From NCBI RefSeq assembly GCF_033406955.1, contig NZ_CP137734.1:7192001-7256000 (forward strand): a stretch of 64,000 nucleotides of DNA, in the 5' to 3' direction. Origin of the DNA: Streptomyces violaceoruber (GTDB lineage Bacteria; Actinomycetota; Actinomycetes; Streptomycetales; Streptomycetaceae). The notes beneath the pieces were generated by a model. The model saw only the letters and a list, made by a program, of their open reading frames with translations, searched no databases and was not told the DNA's origin. The position numbers and the translations under genes are program-made. Shown one piece after another: positions 25,972 to 34,812 of this stretch (positions are counted from its first letter, which is position 1; each line of letters starts with the position of its first letter).

Positions 25972-26628
25972 TCAGAACCCGGGACCGCCCTCCTTGTCGC
26001 CGGCCTCGGCGAGGCGGCCCCACAGCAGATCGGCCAGGGTGCGCACCAACTCCTCGCGGGGGCAGGGTCGTTCACCCAGCCACCAGTCCCCGGCGGCGTG
26101 CATCATGCCGACGATGCCGTGCCCCCAGACCCGGGCCAGCTGCTGGGTGCCCGGCCCGACGTCGAGGCGCTCCTCGATGACCTGGGCCAGCTCCTCGCCC
26201 ATGCGGCGCAGCAGCGGCGCCGAGTGCTTGCCGACGTCGAAGCCCTGCTCGGACTGGTCGCCCGGGGTGCCGGCGCTCTCCGCCGGATGCATCAGGAAGC
26301 GGTACACCTGCGGACGGGCCTCGATGGCCGCCAGATAGGTGTCCAGGGTGGCCTCCACGCGCTGCCGGCGCTGGGCCGGAGCGTCCAGGGCGGCCCGCAG
26401 CGAGGCGAGCAGGGCGTCCGTGTGGCGGACGGCGAGGGCGGCGTAGAGTCCGCCCTTGTCGCCGAAGTGGCGGTACAGGATCGGCTTGGTGATGCCCGCC
26501 TCGGCGGCGATGGCGTTCATCGAGGCGTGCGGACCGTCGCGCAGCACCACCCGGTCGGCGGCCTCGAGCAGCTCGCGCCGTCTGCGGTCGGCGGATGTCT
26601 GCTGATCGGCCCGCTGCGTGGTGTTCAT
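25972..26628 (-). CDS. TetR-family transcriptional regulator
   Basis: The 218-residue product has an N-terminal TetR helix-turn-helix (RRELLEAADRVVLRDGP, MNAIAAEAGITKPILYRHFGDKGGLY) and a helical ligand domain. It is divergent from an acyl-CoA dehydrogenase gene. The shared 170-base intergenic region holds an array of GTAACA half-sites annotated separately, so it probably represses that gene and itself and responds to an acyl-CoA or related compound. ATG at 26628 is the only sensible start. The ligand is inferred from context alone. Confidence 0.9.
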   Translation of the reverse strand: MNTTQRADQQTSADRRRRELLEAADRVVLRDGPHASMNAIAAEAGITKPILYRHFGDKGGLYAALAVRHTDALLASLRAALDAPAQRRQRVEATLDTYLAAIEARPQVYRFLMHPAESAGTPGDQSEQGFDVGKHSAPLLRRMGEELAQVIEERLDVGPGTQQLARVWGHGIVGMMHAAGDWWLGERPCPREELVRTLADLLWGRLAEAGDKEGGPGF

Positions 26629-26724
26629 GTGCTCTCCCCACCCGTGCTGTTTCGGTGACGCCTGCGCAAACTAACACTCACGGGACGAGGGCCATCGAAC
26701 GGGAGGGCGAGGTGGTCCCGGGAG

Positions 26725-26774
26725 TTGACTTTTCCTACCCACGGGTAACAGACTCGGTGTTACCGCAAGTAACA
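26725..26774. promoter_or_regulatory. Nested TetR operator array between regulator and acyl-CoA dehydrogenase
   Basis: TACCC-AC-GGGTA lies at 26736-26747. GGTAACA-N7-TGTTACC lies at 26744-26764. TGTTAC-N5-GTAACA lies at 26758-26774. Together they give at least three half-sites of the same word in alternating orientation. A TTGACT at 26725-26730 may be a -35 box. The last half-site ends 24 bases before the dehydrogenase ATG. Confidence 0.6.
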
Positions 26775-26798
26775 TGCACGGGCGTCACTGGAGGGGAC

Positions 26799-28025
26799 AT
26801 GGCCGAGTTCACCATGGAGCTGAGCGACGAACAGAAGGAGGTCCGGGACTGGCTGCACGGCTTCGCGGCCGACGTCATCCGCCCCGCGGCCGCCGAATGG
26901 GACGAGCGCGAGGAGACCCCCTGGCCGGTCATCCAGGAGGCCGCCAAGGTCGGCATCTACTCCCTGGACTTCTACGCCCAGCAGTACTTCGACTCCACCG
27001 GCCTCGGCATCCCCATGGCGATGGAGGAGCTGTTCTGGGGCGACGCGGGCATCGCCCTGTCGATCGTCGGCACCGGCCTTGCCGCCGTCGGCGTCCTCGC
27101 CAACGGCACCGAGGAGCAGATCGGCACCTGGATCCCGCAGATGTACGGCGACGCCAACGACGTCAAGGTCGCCGCCTTCTGCTCCTCCGAGCCCGACGCC
27201 GGCTCCGACGTCGCCTCCATGCGCACGCGTGCCGTGTACGACGAGGCCAAGGACGAGTGGGTGCTCAACGGCACCAAGACCTGGGCGACCAACGGCGGCA
27301 TCGCCAACGTCCACGTCGTCGTCGCGGTCGTCGACCCGGACCTGGGCTCCAAGGGCCACGCCTCCTTCATCGTCCCGCCGGCCACGCCCGGGCTGTCCCA
27401 GGGCCAGAAGTTCAAGAAGCACGGCATCCGCGCCTCGCACACCGCCGAGGTCGTCCTCGACAACGTGCGCGTGCCCGGCTCCTGCCTGCTCGGCGGCAAG
27501 GAGAAGCTGGACGCCCGCCTGGCCCGCGCCCGGGAGAAGGCCAAGAAGGGCGGCGAGCGCGTGAAGAACGCGGCGATGGCCACCTTCGAGGCGTCCCGCC
27601 CGGCGGTCGGGGCGATGGCGGTGGGCACCGCGCGCGCCGCGTACGAGGTGGCGCTGGAGTACGCGCAGACCCGGGAGCAGTTCGGGCGCCCCATCATCGA
27701 CAACCAGGGCGTCGCCTTCCAGCTCGCCGACATGCGCACGTCCATCGACGCGGCCCGGCTGCTGGTGTGGCGGGCCTCCTGGATGGCGATCAACGGCAAG
27801 CCGTTCACGGCGGCCGAGGGCTCGATGTCCAAGCTGTTCGCGAGCGAGACCGCGAAGAAGGTGACCGCCCAGGCGGTCCAGATCCTGGGCGGCAACGGCT
27901 ACACGCGGGAGTACCCGGTGGAGCGGATGCACCGGGACTCCGCGATCTACACGATCTTCGAGGGCACGAGTGAGATCCAGCGGCTGGTGATCGCGCGGAC
28001 GCTGGCCGGGATGCCGATCCGCTAA
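26799..28025 (+). CDS. Acyl-CoA dehydrogenase
   Basis: The 408-residue flavoenzyme has acyl-CoA dehydrogenase signatures: AAFCSSEPDAGSDVASM, WVLNGTKTWATNGG, and ILGGNGYTREYPVERMHRDS. The C-terminal IFEGTSEIQRLVIAR segment usually supplies the catalytic Glu/FAD contact. It oxidises the alpha-beta bond of an acyl-CoA. A lysine-rich stretch (about residues 235-252, KEKLDARLARAREKAKKGG) between the middle and C-terminal domains is a small lineage insertion. ATG at 26799 is preceded by GGAGGGG. The stop overlaps that of the convergent cupin gene by four bases. Chain-length specificity is not predictable. Confidence 0.9.
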   Translation: MAEFTMELSDEQKEVRDWLHGFAADVIRPAAAEWDEREETPWPVIQEAAKVGIYSLDFYAQQYFDSTGLGIPMAMEELFWGDAGIALSIVGTGLAAVGVLANGTEEQIGTWIPQMYGDANDVKVAAFCSSEPDAGSDVASMRTRAVYDEAKDEWVLNGTKTWATNGGIANVHVVVAVVDPDLGSKGHASFIVPPATPGLSQGQKFKKHGIRASHTAEVVLDNVRVPGSCLLGGKEKLDARLARAREKAKKGGERVKNAAMATFEASRPAVGAMAVGTARAAYEVALEYAQTREQFGRPIIDNQGVAFQLADMRTSIDAARLLVWRASWMAINGKPFTAAEGSMSKLFASETAKKVTAQAVQILGGNGYTREYPVERMHRDSAIYTIFEGTSEIQRLVIARTLAGMPIR

Positions 28026-28558
28026 CCGTGTCGCAGCGGCGTGAGCTGCTCGATGTCGTACTTCGCCCGCAGGGCCTCGATCGCCTCGTGGTCCGGCGGG
28101 CCGCCCTCGCCGAGGATCTCCAGCAGTTCCTCGAAGTAGCGCTCGTGGTCCGGGGGCGGGCTGGCCTGGAAGAACATCTTGGCTGGCTCGCCCGTCGGGT
28201 TCGCGAAGGCGTGCGGACAGCCGGGGGGTACGACGATGACCGTTCCGGGGGTGGCGCGCACCACCCGGTTGCCGGAAGTCGACTCCCAGTCCCGCCAGCT
28301 GTCCGGCGTACGGATCCGCGGCTCGAAGGCGAGCACGTCCAGCTCGCCCTCCAGCACGTAGAACAGCTCCTCGCTGCGGGTGTGCACATGGGCGCCGACG
28401 TCGAACCCCGGCGGCACGATCACCTCGAAGGTGGACGCCATGCGCGAGTGCGAACCGGTCACCTTGAAGGTCACGTGCTGGGCCGGCGCCTGCACCACCC
28501 TGCCCTGACCGGGCGGCACCAGCAGGCCCTCGGCCGCCGCGACCAGGCCGCTCACCAC
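28022..28558 (-). CDS. momA: Cupin-type quinone-forming monooxygenase (MomA-like)
   Basis: The 178-residue single-domain cupin has a metal-binding motif GAHVHTRSEELFYVLEGELD and a second cupin block GTVIVVPPGCPHAF. In Streptomyces, a cupin next to rppA (MomA) oxidises 1,3,6,8-tetrahydroxynaphthalene to flaviolin. The gene begins at a double GTG overlapping the P450 stop: GTG at 28558, or GTG at 28555 for a GTGA overlap. It closes the rppA-P450-cupin operon. The function is assigned from family and context. Confidence 0.8.
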   Translation of the reverse strand: MVSGLVAAAEGLLVPPGQGRVVQAPAQHVTFKVTGSHSRMASTFEVIVPPGFDVGAHVHTRSEELFYVLEGELDVLAFEPRIRTPDSWRDWESTSGNRVVRATPGTVIVVPPGCPHAFANPTGEPAKMFFQASPPPDHERYFEELLEILGEGGPPDHEAIEALRAKYDIEQLTPLRHG

Positions 28559-29766
28559 GTCACCGGCAGGGCCTCGGGCCCGCGGATCAGCGCACCCTTC
28601 TTGAAGGGCACGTCCTCCGGCGCCACCGCGAGCTTCAGCCCCGGCACGCGGTCCAGGACCGCGTCGACGAGCAGCTCCGACTCCAGCCGCGCCAGCATGC
28701 CGCCGGGGCAGTAGTGCGGGCCGAAGCCGAAGGAGACGTGCGGGTTGGGGGAGCGCTCGAAGTCGATGCGGTCCGGGTCGGGGAACACCTCCGGGTCGCG
28801 GTTGGCCGCCAGGTACGAGACGTAGACGGCGTCGCCCGCGCGGATCCGCACCCCCTTGATCTCCACGTCCTCCAGGGCGATCCGGGACAGCCCCACGGCG
28901 TTGCGGTGCGGGATCCAGCGCAGCAGCTCGTCGATGGCCCGGGGGCGGATCTCCGGCTCGGAGCGCAGGCGTTCGGCCAGCTCCGGGCGGCTCAGCAGCA
29001 GGTGGAACATCTGCCCGCTGTTGTTGGTGACCGCCTCGCCGCCGATCTGGAGCAGCACCGCGAGCCCGACGGCCTCCGACAGCGTGATCTCGTCCCGCCC
29101 CACGGCGGCACCCAGCAGCGAGGTGACGTCCTCGCCCGCGCTGTCGGAGCGGAGCCCGATGAGATCCGAGAAGTAGGCGTTCATCTCGTTCTTGGCCCGC
29201 TCGCTGACCTCGGCGCCGTGCGAGGAGGACAGGATCAGCTGGGTCCAGGTGTGCATGGAGTGCCGGTCGGTGGCCGGCACACCCATCAGCTCGCAGATCA
29301 CCGCGATGGGGAACGGGCTCAGCACCGCCTCGGTGAGGTCGGCGGGCGGACCGGCCCTCAGCATGGCGTCGACCAGCTCGTCGAGCATGCCCCGGGACCG
29401 CTCGCGCACCCGCTCCACGCCCCGCGCGGTGAAGGCCGCGGCCACCGAGCGGCGCAGCCGGGTGTGGTCGGGCGGGTCCAGGAAGCCCACCGCGCCGCGC
29501 GCCGGGATGAAGTGCGGGGCCAGCCGGGTGACCTGGCGGTCCATGACGGCCTCGCGCCCGAACCGGGGGTCGTTGGTGACCAGGCGGACGTCGTCGTGGC
29601 GGGTCACGAGCCAGGCCCAGCCCTCGCCGTTGGGCAGCGAGATCCGGGTGACGGGACCCTCGCGCATCAGCTCGGTCAGCACCGGGTCGAAGTCGCTGCC
29701 GGGAAGGTCGACGGCCGGCCAGTCCCGGACGGGTGGCACGGCCTGGGAAATCGTTTCTTCAGTCAT
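28552..29766 (-). CDS. Cytochrome P450 CYP158A2-like, flaviolin polymerase
   Basis: The 404-residue P450 has the heme motif FGFGPHYCPGG with ligand Cys353 and the K-helix motif ELLRW. In the I-helix, GGEAVTNN places Ala245 where most P450s have a threonine. Arg71 and Arg288 are present. These four residue positions agree with what I recall for S. coelicolor CYP158A2, which couples flaviolin into red-brown oligomers. The ATG at 29766 overlaps the rppA stop as ATGA, and the stop overlaps the cupin start. The pigment is thought to protect against UV light. Confidence 0.88.
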   Translation of the reverse strand: MTEETISQAVPPVRDWPAVDLPGSDFDPVLTELMREGPVTRISLPNGEGWAWLVTRHDDVRLVTNDPRFGREAVMDRQVTRLAPHFIPARGAVGFLDPPDHTRLRRSVAAAFTARGVERVRERSRGMLDELVDAMLRAGPPADLTEAVLSPFPIAVICELMGVPATDRHSMHTWTQLILSSSHGAEVSERAKNEMNAYFSDLIGLRSDSAGEDVTSLLGAAVGRDEITLSEAVGLAVLLQIGGEAVTNNSGQMFHLLLSRPELAERLRSEPEIRPRAIDELLRWIPHRNAVGLSRIALEDVEIKGVRIRAGDAVYVSYLAANRDPEVFPDPDRIDFERSPNPHVSFGFGPHYCPGGMLARLESELLVDAVLDRVPGLKLAVAPEDVPFKKGALIRGPEALPVTW

Positions 29767-30887
29767 GCCTGCCTCACACTCCGCGACACGCCCCGTGCCG
29801 CGGTCCGCGTCACGTCCTGCCGTATGCCCCGCCGCACGTCCGCCGTCTGCCAGCAGCCCAGCGACATCTCCGCGGTGATGCCGGGACCGAAGCCGGCCAG
29901 CAGCCCACGTGCCCCCTCCTCGACGCCGCCTTCGTCGAAGAGCCTGCGCAGCGCGTCCAGGACGACGGCGCTGGCGATGTTGCCGTACTCGGTGAGCGTG
30001 GCCCGGCTGAAGCGGAACGCGTGCGGGTCGACCTCCAGGAACGTGCTGAGATCGTCGAGGATCCGGGGGCCGCCCGCGTGCACGATGTAGAAGTCCAGGT
30101 CGGAGGCGTCCCAACCGTGCTCTCCCGCCAGCTCCTTGAGCGCCGGCGCGAGCGGCTCCATGGTGGCCGGCACCCGCTTGTCCAGCAGGAAGTGGAAACC
30201 GGTCGCCTTCACGTCGTACATGATCCAGTCCTCGGTCTTGGGGATCAGGTACGAGCCGTTGCGCTCCAGGCGCACTCCGGTGCCGCCCCGGCCGCGGACC
30301 ACCGCGGCGGCGATTCCGTCGCCGAAGAGGCCGTTGCAGAGCAGGGAGCCCACGCCGAGGTCGGTGGGCTGGTAGCACAGCGAGCAGAACTCGCAGGCCA
30401 CGATGAGCGCGTTGGCCTCCGGGTAGGCGGTGCAGAAGTCGTGGGCCCGGTTGATCGCCGCACCGCCGGCCGCGCAGCCCAGCTGCGCGATGGGTATCTG
30501 GCGCGTGGTGCTGTCGAAACCCATCTCGTTGATGAGCCACGCCGTGAGCGACGGCATCATGAAGCCCGTGCAGGAGACGTAGATGATCACGTCGATGTCG
30601 GTGGCGAGCAGCTCCGCGTCGTCCAGAGCGCGCTGGATCACGGCCGGGACACGGGACTTCGCCTCGCGTTCGTAGACCTTGTTGCGGTCCTCGAAGCCGG
30701 GGTGCTCCAGCGTGTCCTCGATGGGCTGCACGATGTGCCGGGTGCGGACCCCGGTGTTCTCTATCAGCCGGAGCGCGAGCGGCAGTTGAGGATGGTCCGT
30801 GTGACGCCGACGCGCCAGCTCCAGCGTCTCCTCCATCGTGATCACGTGCTCCGGGACGGACACCGAGGGTCTGCACAAAGTCGCCAT
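29763..30887 (-). CDS. rppA: 1,3,6,8-tetrahydroxynaphthalene synthase (type III polyketide synthase)
   Basis: The 374-residue enzyme condenses five malonyl-CoA units to tetrahydroxynaphthalene. The catalytic triad falls exactly where expected for RppA: Cys138 in QLGCAAGG, His270 in DFYIVHAGGPR and Asn303 in YGNIASAV. It begins MATLCRPSVSVPEHVITMEE, the typical RppA start. ATG at 30887 is used; an upstream in-frame ATG would add 26 residues not seen in the family. It is the first gene of the pigment operon and overlaps the P450 gene by four bases. Two inverted repeats upstream may regulate it. Confidence 0.96.
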   Translation of the reverse strand: MATLCRPSVSVPEHVITMEETLELARRRHTDHPQLPLALRLIENTGVRTRHIVQPIEDTLEHPGFEDRNKVYEREAKSRVPAVIQRALDDAELLATDIDVIIYVSCTGFMMPSLTAWLINEMGFDSTTRQIPIAQLGCAAGGAAINRAHDFCTAYPEANALIVACEFCSLCYQPTDLGVGSLLCNGLFGDGIAAAVVRGRGGTGVRLERNGSYLIPKTEDWIMYDVKATGFHFLLDKRVPATMEPLAPALKELAGEHGWDASDLDFYIVHAGGPRILDDLSTFLEVDPHAFRFSRATLTEYGNIASAVVLDALRRLFDEGGVEEGARGLLAGFGPGITAEMSLGCWQTADVRRGIRQDVTRTAARGVSRSVRQA

Positions 30888-30943
30888 GAACCGTGCCTGC
30901 TTTCGCCTCGCGGAAGGCTTGCGCCCCCCGGCCGGAAAGTGGT

Positions 30944-30992
30944 GCACCTTTTCAGGGGTGCCCATCCACGATCACTCACCGGGGCGGTGATC
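30944..30992. promoter_or_regulatory. Two inverted repeats upstream of rppA
   Basis: GCACC-N8-GGTGC lies at 30944-30961 and GATCAC-N11-GTGATC at 30970-30992. Both fall 57-105 bases upstream of the rppA ATG, a fitting place for regulator binding or for a promoter. No known operator consensus is matched with confidence. Confidence 0.35.
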
Positions 30993-31034
30993 TCCCGCCG
31001 GGTTACTCCGTCCCGGGGAGCTGGGCGGCAGGCG

Positions 31035-31271
31035 TCAGGAGGAGGGGCCGCTGCTGTGGGCGATGCACGCCACGTCGATCCGGTCGGCCAGCTTGGCCAG
31101 CTCGATGGTGAGGGCCGCGACGGTGTCCTCGTCCAGGCTCTCCTCGCCGGTCTCCACCAGCCGCAGCCACCGCCCGCCGACCGTGCGCAGCAGCTTGCTC
31201 ACGTCGGACGCGGCGACCTGGAGCGTGCCGCGGTCGTCGACGATCAGAGGCAGGGTCACTTCGCGGTTCAC
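31035..31271 (-). CDS. Small conserved Streptomyces protein (DUF6213-like)
   Basis: The 78-residue product starts VNREVTLPLIVDDRGTLQVAA and continues with ASDVSKLLRTVGGRWLRLVE and a helical C-terminus. I recall it as a DUF6213-type protein found widely in Streptomyces, function unknown. It has no membrane segment. Start is the GTG at 31271; the frame continues upstream into the end of the aldehyde dehydrogenase gene but that part is not conserved-looking. It lies 25 bases after the aldehyde dehydrogenase stop and may share its transcript. Confidence 0.65.
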   Translation of the reverse strand: MNREVTLPLIVDDRGTLQVAASDVSKLLRTVGGRWLRLVETGEESLDEDTVAALTIELAKLADRIDVACIAHSSGPSS

Positions 31272-31296
31272 AAAGGGGATCGTAGTCGCGGAAGGC

Positions 31297-32682
31297 TCAC
31301 GCTCCGTGCCATACGGTGGTGATGTTGCAGAACTCGCGGATTCCGTGCCCGGACAGCTCACGCCCGTAGCCCGACCGCTTGACCCCGCCGAACGGGAACG
31401 CCGGGTGGGACGCCGTCATCCCGTTCACGTACACGCCGCCCGCCTCCAGGTCCCGGACGAAACGGTCCACGTCCGCGTCGTCGCGCGTCCACACGTTCGA
31501 ACTGAGCCCGAAGTCCGTGTCGTTGGCGATCAGCACCGCCTCGTCCAGGTCGGCCGCCCGGTAGAGCGTGGCGACCGGTCCGAAGGCCTCCTCGCGGTGG
31601 ATGCGCAGCTCGCGGGTGACGTCCGCCAGGACGGTCGGCGGGTAGTACCAGCCGGGCCCGTCCGGACGTTCGCCGCCGCACAGCACGCTCGCGCCGCCGC
31701 GCACCGCGTCGTCGACCAGCTCCACCAGGTCGTTCAGGCCCTGCTCGCTGGAGAGCGGGCCGACCTCGGTCTCCTCGTCCATCGGGTCGCCGACCTTCAG
31801 CGCCCGCATGCCCTCGGTGAAGCGCTGGGCGAAGGCGTCGTAGACGTCCGTGTGCACGATGAACCGCTTGGCGGCGATGCACGACTGACCGGCGTTCTGG
31901 GTGCGCGCGGTCACCGCCACCTCCGCGGCCCGTTCGACGTCGGCGGACGGCATGACGACGAACGGGTCGCTGCCGCCCAGCTCGAGCACCGTCTTCTTGA
32001 TCATCTCCCCGGCCGTGGCGGCCACCGCGCGGCCCGCGGGTTCGCTGCCGGTGAGGGTGGCGGCCCGTACCCGTTCGTCGCGCAGGACGTCGTCGACCTG
32101 GGCGGAACCGATGAGGAGCGTCTGGAAGCAGCCCTCGGGGAAGCCCGCCCGGTGGAACAGGTCCTCCAGGTAGAGGGCGGTCTGCGGCACGTTCGAGGCG
32201 TGCTTGAGCAGCCCGACGTTGCCCGCCATCAGCGCGGGCGCCGCGAACCTGATCACCTGCCAGAGCGGGAAGTTCCACGGCATCACCGCGAGCACCGGGC
32301 CGAGCGGCCGGTAGCGGACCAGGGCCCGGGAGGCGCCGGAGTCCTTCACGTCGGCCTCGGCGGGCTCCTCGTCGGCCAGCAGCTCCGCCGCGTGGTCGGC
32401 GTACCAGCGCATCGCCTTGGCGCACTTGGCCGCCTCCGCGCGGGCCTGCTTCACCGGCTTGCCCATCTCCGTGGTGATGACTTTCCCGATCTCCTTCTGA
32501 TCGGCCTCGAGAAGGTCGGCGGCGCGGCGCATCAGCCCGGCCCGCTCGTAGAACCCCGTGGTCCGGTAGGTGCGGAAGGTGGCCTCCGCGAGCTCGATCC
32601 GGCGCTCGATCTCCTCCTCGCCCATGGCCTCGTACGTCCTGAGCGTCTCGCCGTTCGCCGGGTTCACCGTCGCGATGGGCAT
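31297..32682 (-). CDS. NAD(P)-dependent aldehyde dehydrogenase (succinate-semialdehyde type)
   Basis: The 461-residue enzyme has the aldehyde dehydrogenase catalytic pair Glu234 (TVLELGGSDPF) and Cys268 (NAGQSCIAAKR). It also has the cofactor region VMPWNFPLWQVIRFAAPALMAG and the C-terminal PFGGVKRSGYGRELSGHG. The IATVNPANGETLRTY opening and short length fit the succinate-semialdehyde dehydrogenase group that feeds GABA-derived carbon into the TCA cycle. ATG at 32682 is preferred over the in-frame ATG 20 residues upstream. Substrate is inferred from family only. Confidence 0.87.
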   Translation of the reverse strand: MPIATVNPANGETLRTYEAMGEEEIERRIELAEATFRTYRTTGFYERAGLMRRAADLLEADQKEIGKVITTEMGKPVKQARAEAAKCAKAMRWYADHAAELLADEEPAEADVKDSGASRALVRYRPLGPVLAVMPWNFPLWQVIRFAAPALMAGNVGLLKHASNVPQTALYLEDLFHRAGFPEGCFQTLLIGSAQVDDVLRDERVRAATLTGSEPAGRAVAATAGEMIKKTVLELGGSDPFVVMPSADVERAAEVAVTARTQNAGQSCIAAKRFIVHTDVYDAFAQRFTEGMRALKVGDPMDEETEVGPLSSEQGLNDLVELVDDAVRGGASVLCGGERPDGPGWYYPPTVLADVTRELRIHREEAFGPVATLYRAADLDEAVLIANDTDFGLSSNVWTRDDADVDRFVRDLEAGGVYVNGMTASHPAFPFGGVKRSGYGRELSGHGIREFCNITTVWHGA

Positions 32683-32815
32683 GGCCGACCTCCCTGGGTG
32701 CCTTCGTGCTTCGACCTTGGCGCGCGGCGCGGGGTGCCGCAACGCGGACGGGTCCCGCAGGTGGGTGCCGCGGTCCGCCGCGCGTCCGGAAGCCGCCGTC
32801 CGTCGTCGCCTCTCG

Positions 32816-33277
32816 TCAGTGCGAGTGCTCAGCCAGCCGGTCGAGAAACGCGGCCTGCGCCTTCACGATCACCTCGCGGGCCCGGTCGAGGCCGAACCAC
32901 GCCACCCGGTCCAGTTCGGGGAACTCCTCGGTCCGCCCCGACCTCGGCGGCCACTCCATGCGGAAGGTGCCGGGCACGACCGTCGCCGGATCGAGGTCGG
33001 CCGCCACGGCCCAGACCGTGACGAGCTTCCCGCCCGCTTGGCGCACCTCGCCGAGCGGGACGGCCTCGCCCTCGGGCGGCGGCAGCCCCAGCTCCTCCTC
33101 GAACTCCCGCCGGGCCGCCTCCCAGGCCGGCTCCCCGGAGTCGTACTCGCCCTTGGGGACGGTCCACGCCCCGGCGTCCCGGCGGCTGTAGAACGGGCCG
33201 CCCATGTGGCCGAGGAGCACCTGGAGCCCCCCGCCGGGAGCGCGCCGGTGCAGCAGCAGGCCCGCGCTGCGCCTCAC
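32816..33277 (-). CDS. NUDIX hydrolase coupled to DNA ligase
   Basis: The 153-residue protein carries a complete NUDIX box, GEYDSGEPAWEAARREFEEELGL, at about residues 43-65, fitting GX5EX7REUXEEXGU. It begins VRRSAGLLLHRRAPGGGLQVLL and has AWTVPKGE ahead of the box, as in diadenosine- or dinucleotide-pyrophosphatase relatives. The GTG at 33277 overlaps the ligase stop as GTGA, so the two proteins are likely made together. Possible roles are clearing an oxidised nucleotide, an AppppA-like product or an ADP-ribose-type intermediate; the sequence does not choose between them. Confidence 0.85.
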   Translation of the reverse strand: MRRSAGLLLHRRAPGGGLQVLLGHMGGPFYSRRDAGAWTVPKGEYDSGEPAWEAARREFEEELGLPPPEGEAVPLGEVRQAGGKLVTVWAVAADLDPATVVPGTFRMEWPPRSGRTEEFPELDRVAWFGLDRAREVIVKAQAAFLDRLAEHSH

Positions 33278-34812
33278 GGGGCCACCCCGGGGTGGGCGGC
33301 GAGCAGGGTGTCCACGGTGTCCGCGTCCTCGGGGCGTTTGTCCTCGCGGTAGCGGACCACGCGCGCGAAGCGGAGGGTGACGCCGGCCGGGTAGCGGGTG
33401 GAGCGCTGGAGGCCGTCGTAGGCGATCTCGACGACGAGCTCGGGGCGTACGGTCACGCCCCAGCCGTGCTCCTCCACGGCCAGCTCCTTCAGGCGCTCGG
33501 TCTGCCAGGTCAGCAGCGCGTCGGTCATGCCCTTGAAGGTCTTGCCGAGCATCGCGAAGGAGCCGTCGGCGGTGCGGGCGCCCAGGTGGAGGTTGGAGAG
33601 CTTGCCGGTGCGGCGGCCGTGGCCCCACTCGGCGGCCAGCACCACCAGGTCGAGCGTGTGGACCGGCTTGACCTTCAGCCAGGACGCGCCGCGCCGTCCC
33701 GCGCTGTAGGCGGCGTCGAGCCCCTTGACGACGACGCCCTCGTGCCCGCGCGCCAGCGTCCGGGCGAGGAACTCCTCCGCCGCACCGGTGTCCTCGGGGC
33801 CGTGCACCAGAGTGCGCCGTACCCGCAGGGGCTCGGGGACCAGCCGCGCCAGCTCCGCGTGCCGTTGGGTCAGCGGCAGGTCGAGCAGGTCGCGGCCGTC
33901 GACGGAGAGTACGTCGAAGAAGACCGCGGAGACCGGGACCGCCCGCGCGGCCGTGGCCACGTCGGTGCGGGAGCCCACCCGGCCGGCGGTCTCCTGGAAG
34001 GACCGGGGGCGGCCGCCCGCGTCGAGGGAGATCGCCTCGCCGTCCAGGATGAACCGTTCGCCGGGCAGCGCGAGGGCCGCGTCGGTGACCTCCGGGAGCC
34101 GGTCGGTGATGTCGTCCAGCGTGCGGGTGTAGATCCGCACGGTGCCGCCGTCCCGGTGCACCTGGACGCGGATGCCGTCCAGCTTCTCCTCCACCGCGGC
34201 GGCGCCCAGTTTGCCGACCGCCTCGGCGACCGAGGACGCGCTGTGCGCCAGCATCGGCAGCACCGGCTGCCCCACGGTGAGCCGGAACCGGTCGAGGGCG
34301 CCGGGTCCGTCGGCCAGCAGGGCTTCGGCCACGGTCTGGAGCGACCCCGCGAGCATCACCGCCCGCCGCACGTCCGCCGGGGGAGCGTCCGTCGCCGCGG
34401 CCAGGCCCTCGACGGCGGCCGCGTCCAGGGCGCCCTGGCGGACCTCCCCGGTGAGCAGCCCGATCAGGAAGCGCTGCTCGTCCTCCGTGGCGGCGCCCAT
34501 CAGCTCGCCGACCAGCCGGGTCCGCTCGGCCTGCGAACCGGCGCCGGAGACCGCGCCGACCCGGGTGAGACGGGCGTCCACGTCACGTACGGTCAGGGTC
34601 GGTGCGTCCGCGGGCGGCACGCGGCGGCTCAGCACCTTCCAGCCGACGCCGATCCGGCCCTGCGGGAGCCGTCCCGCCAGGTACGGGATGACGACCGGCA
34701 CGTCCGCCGCCTCCGCCTCACGGAACAGCTCCGCGAGCAGGACGGTCTTCCGGGACCGCGCCGACGTGGCCGCGACCTCCCGGGACACCTGGGCCAACCG
34801 GGCAAGCAGCAT
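33274..34812 (-). CDS. ligB: ATP-dependent DNA ligase
   Basis: The 512-residue protein has the ligase adenylation motif EEKLDGIRVQVHR with the nucleophilic Lys210. Further nucleotidyl-transferase motifs are FILDGEAI, FFDVLSVDGRDLL, EGVVVKGLDAAYSAGRR and SWLKVKPV. A helical N-terminal domain of about 200 residues precedes the core, as in archaeal-type LigB proteins. The C-terminus is the OB-fold region. It seals nicks in DNA using ATP and is a repair-type enzyme additional to the NAD-dependent LigA. ATG at 34812 is used. It is coupled to the NUDIX gene by a GTGA overlap. Confidence 0.92.
   Translation of the reverse strand: MLLARLAQVSREVAATSARSRKTVLLAELFREAEAADVPVVIPYLAGRLPQGRIGVGWKVLSRRVPPADAPTLTVRDVDARLTRVGAVSGAGSQAERTRLVGELMGAATEDEQRFLIGLLTGEVRQGALDAAAVEGLAAATDAPPADVRRAVMLAGSLQTVAEALLADGPGALDRFRLTVGQPVLPMLAHSASSVAEAVGKLGAAAVEEKLDGIRVQVHRDGGTVRIYTRTLDDITDRLPEVTDAALALPGERFILDGEAISLDAGGRPRSFQETAGRVGSRTDVATAARAVPVSAVFFDVLSVDGRDLLDLPLTQRHAELARLVPEPLRVRRTLVHGPEDTGAAEEFLARTLARGHEGVVVKGLDAAYSAGRRGASWLKVKPVHTLDLVVLAAEWGHGRRTGKLSNLHLGARTADGSFAMLGKTFKGMTDALLTWQTERLKELAVEEHGWGVTVRPELVVEIAYDGLQRSTRYPAGVTLRFARVVRYREDKRPEDADTVDTLLAAHPGVAP

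Noticed and set aside
26595..26798. N-terminal extension of the acyl-CoA dehydrogenase
   Set aside because: The frame stays open across the intergenic operator region, but it has no conserved residues, and ATG 26799 has GGAGGGG.
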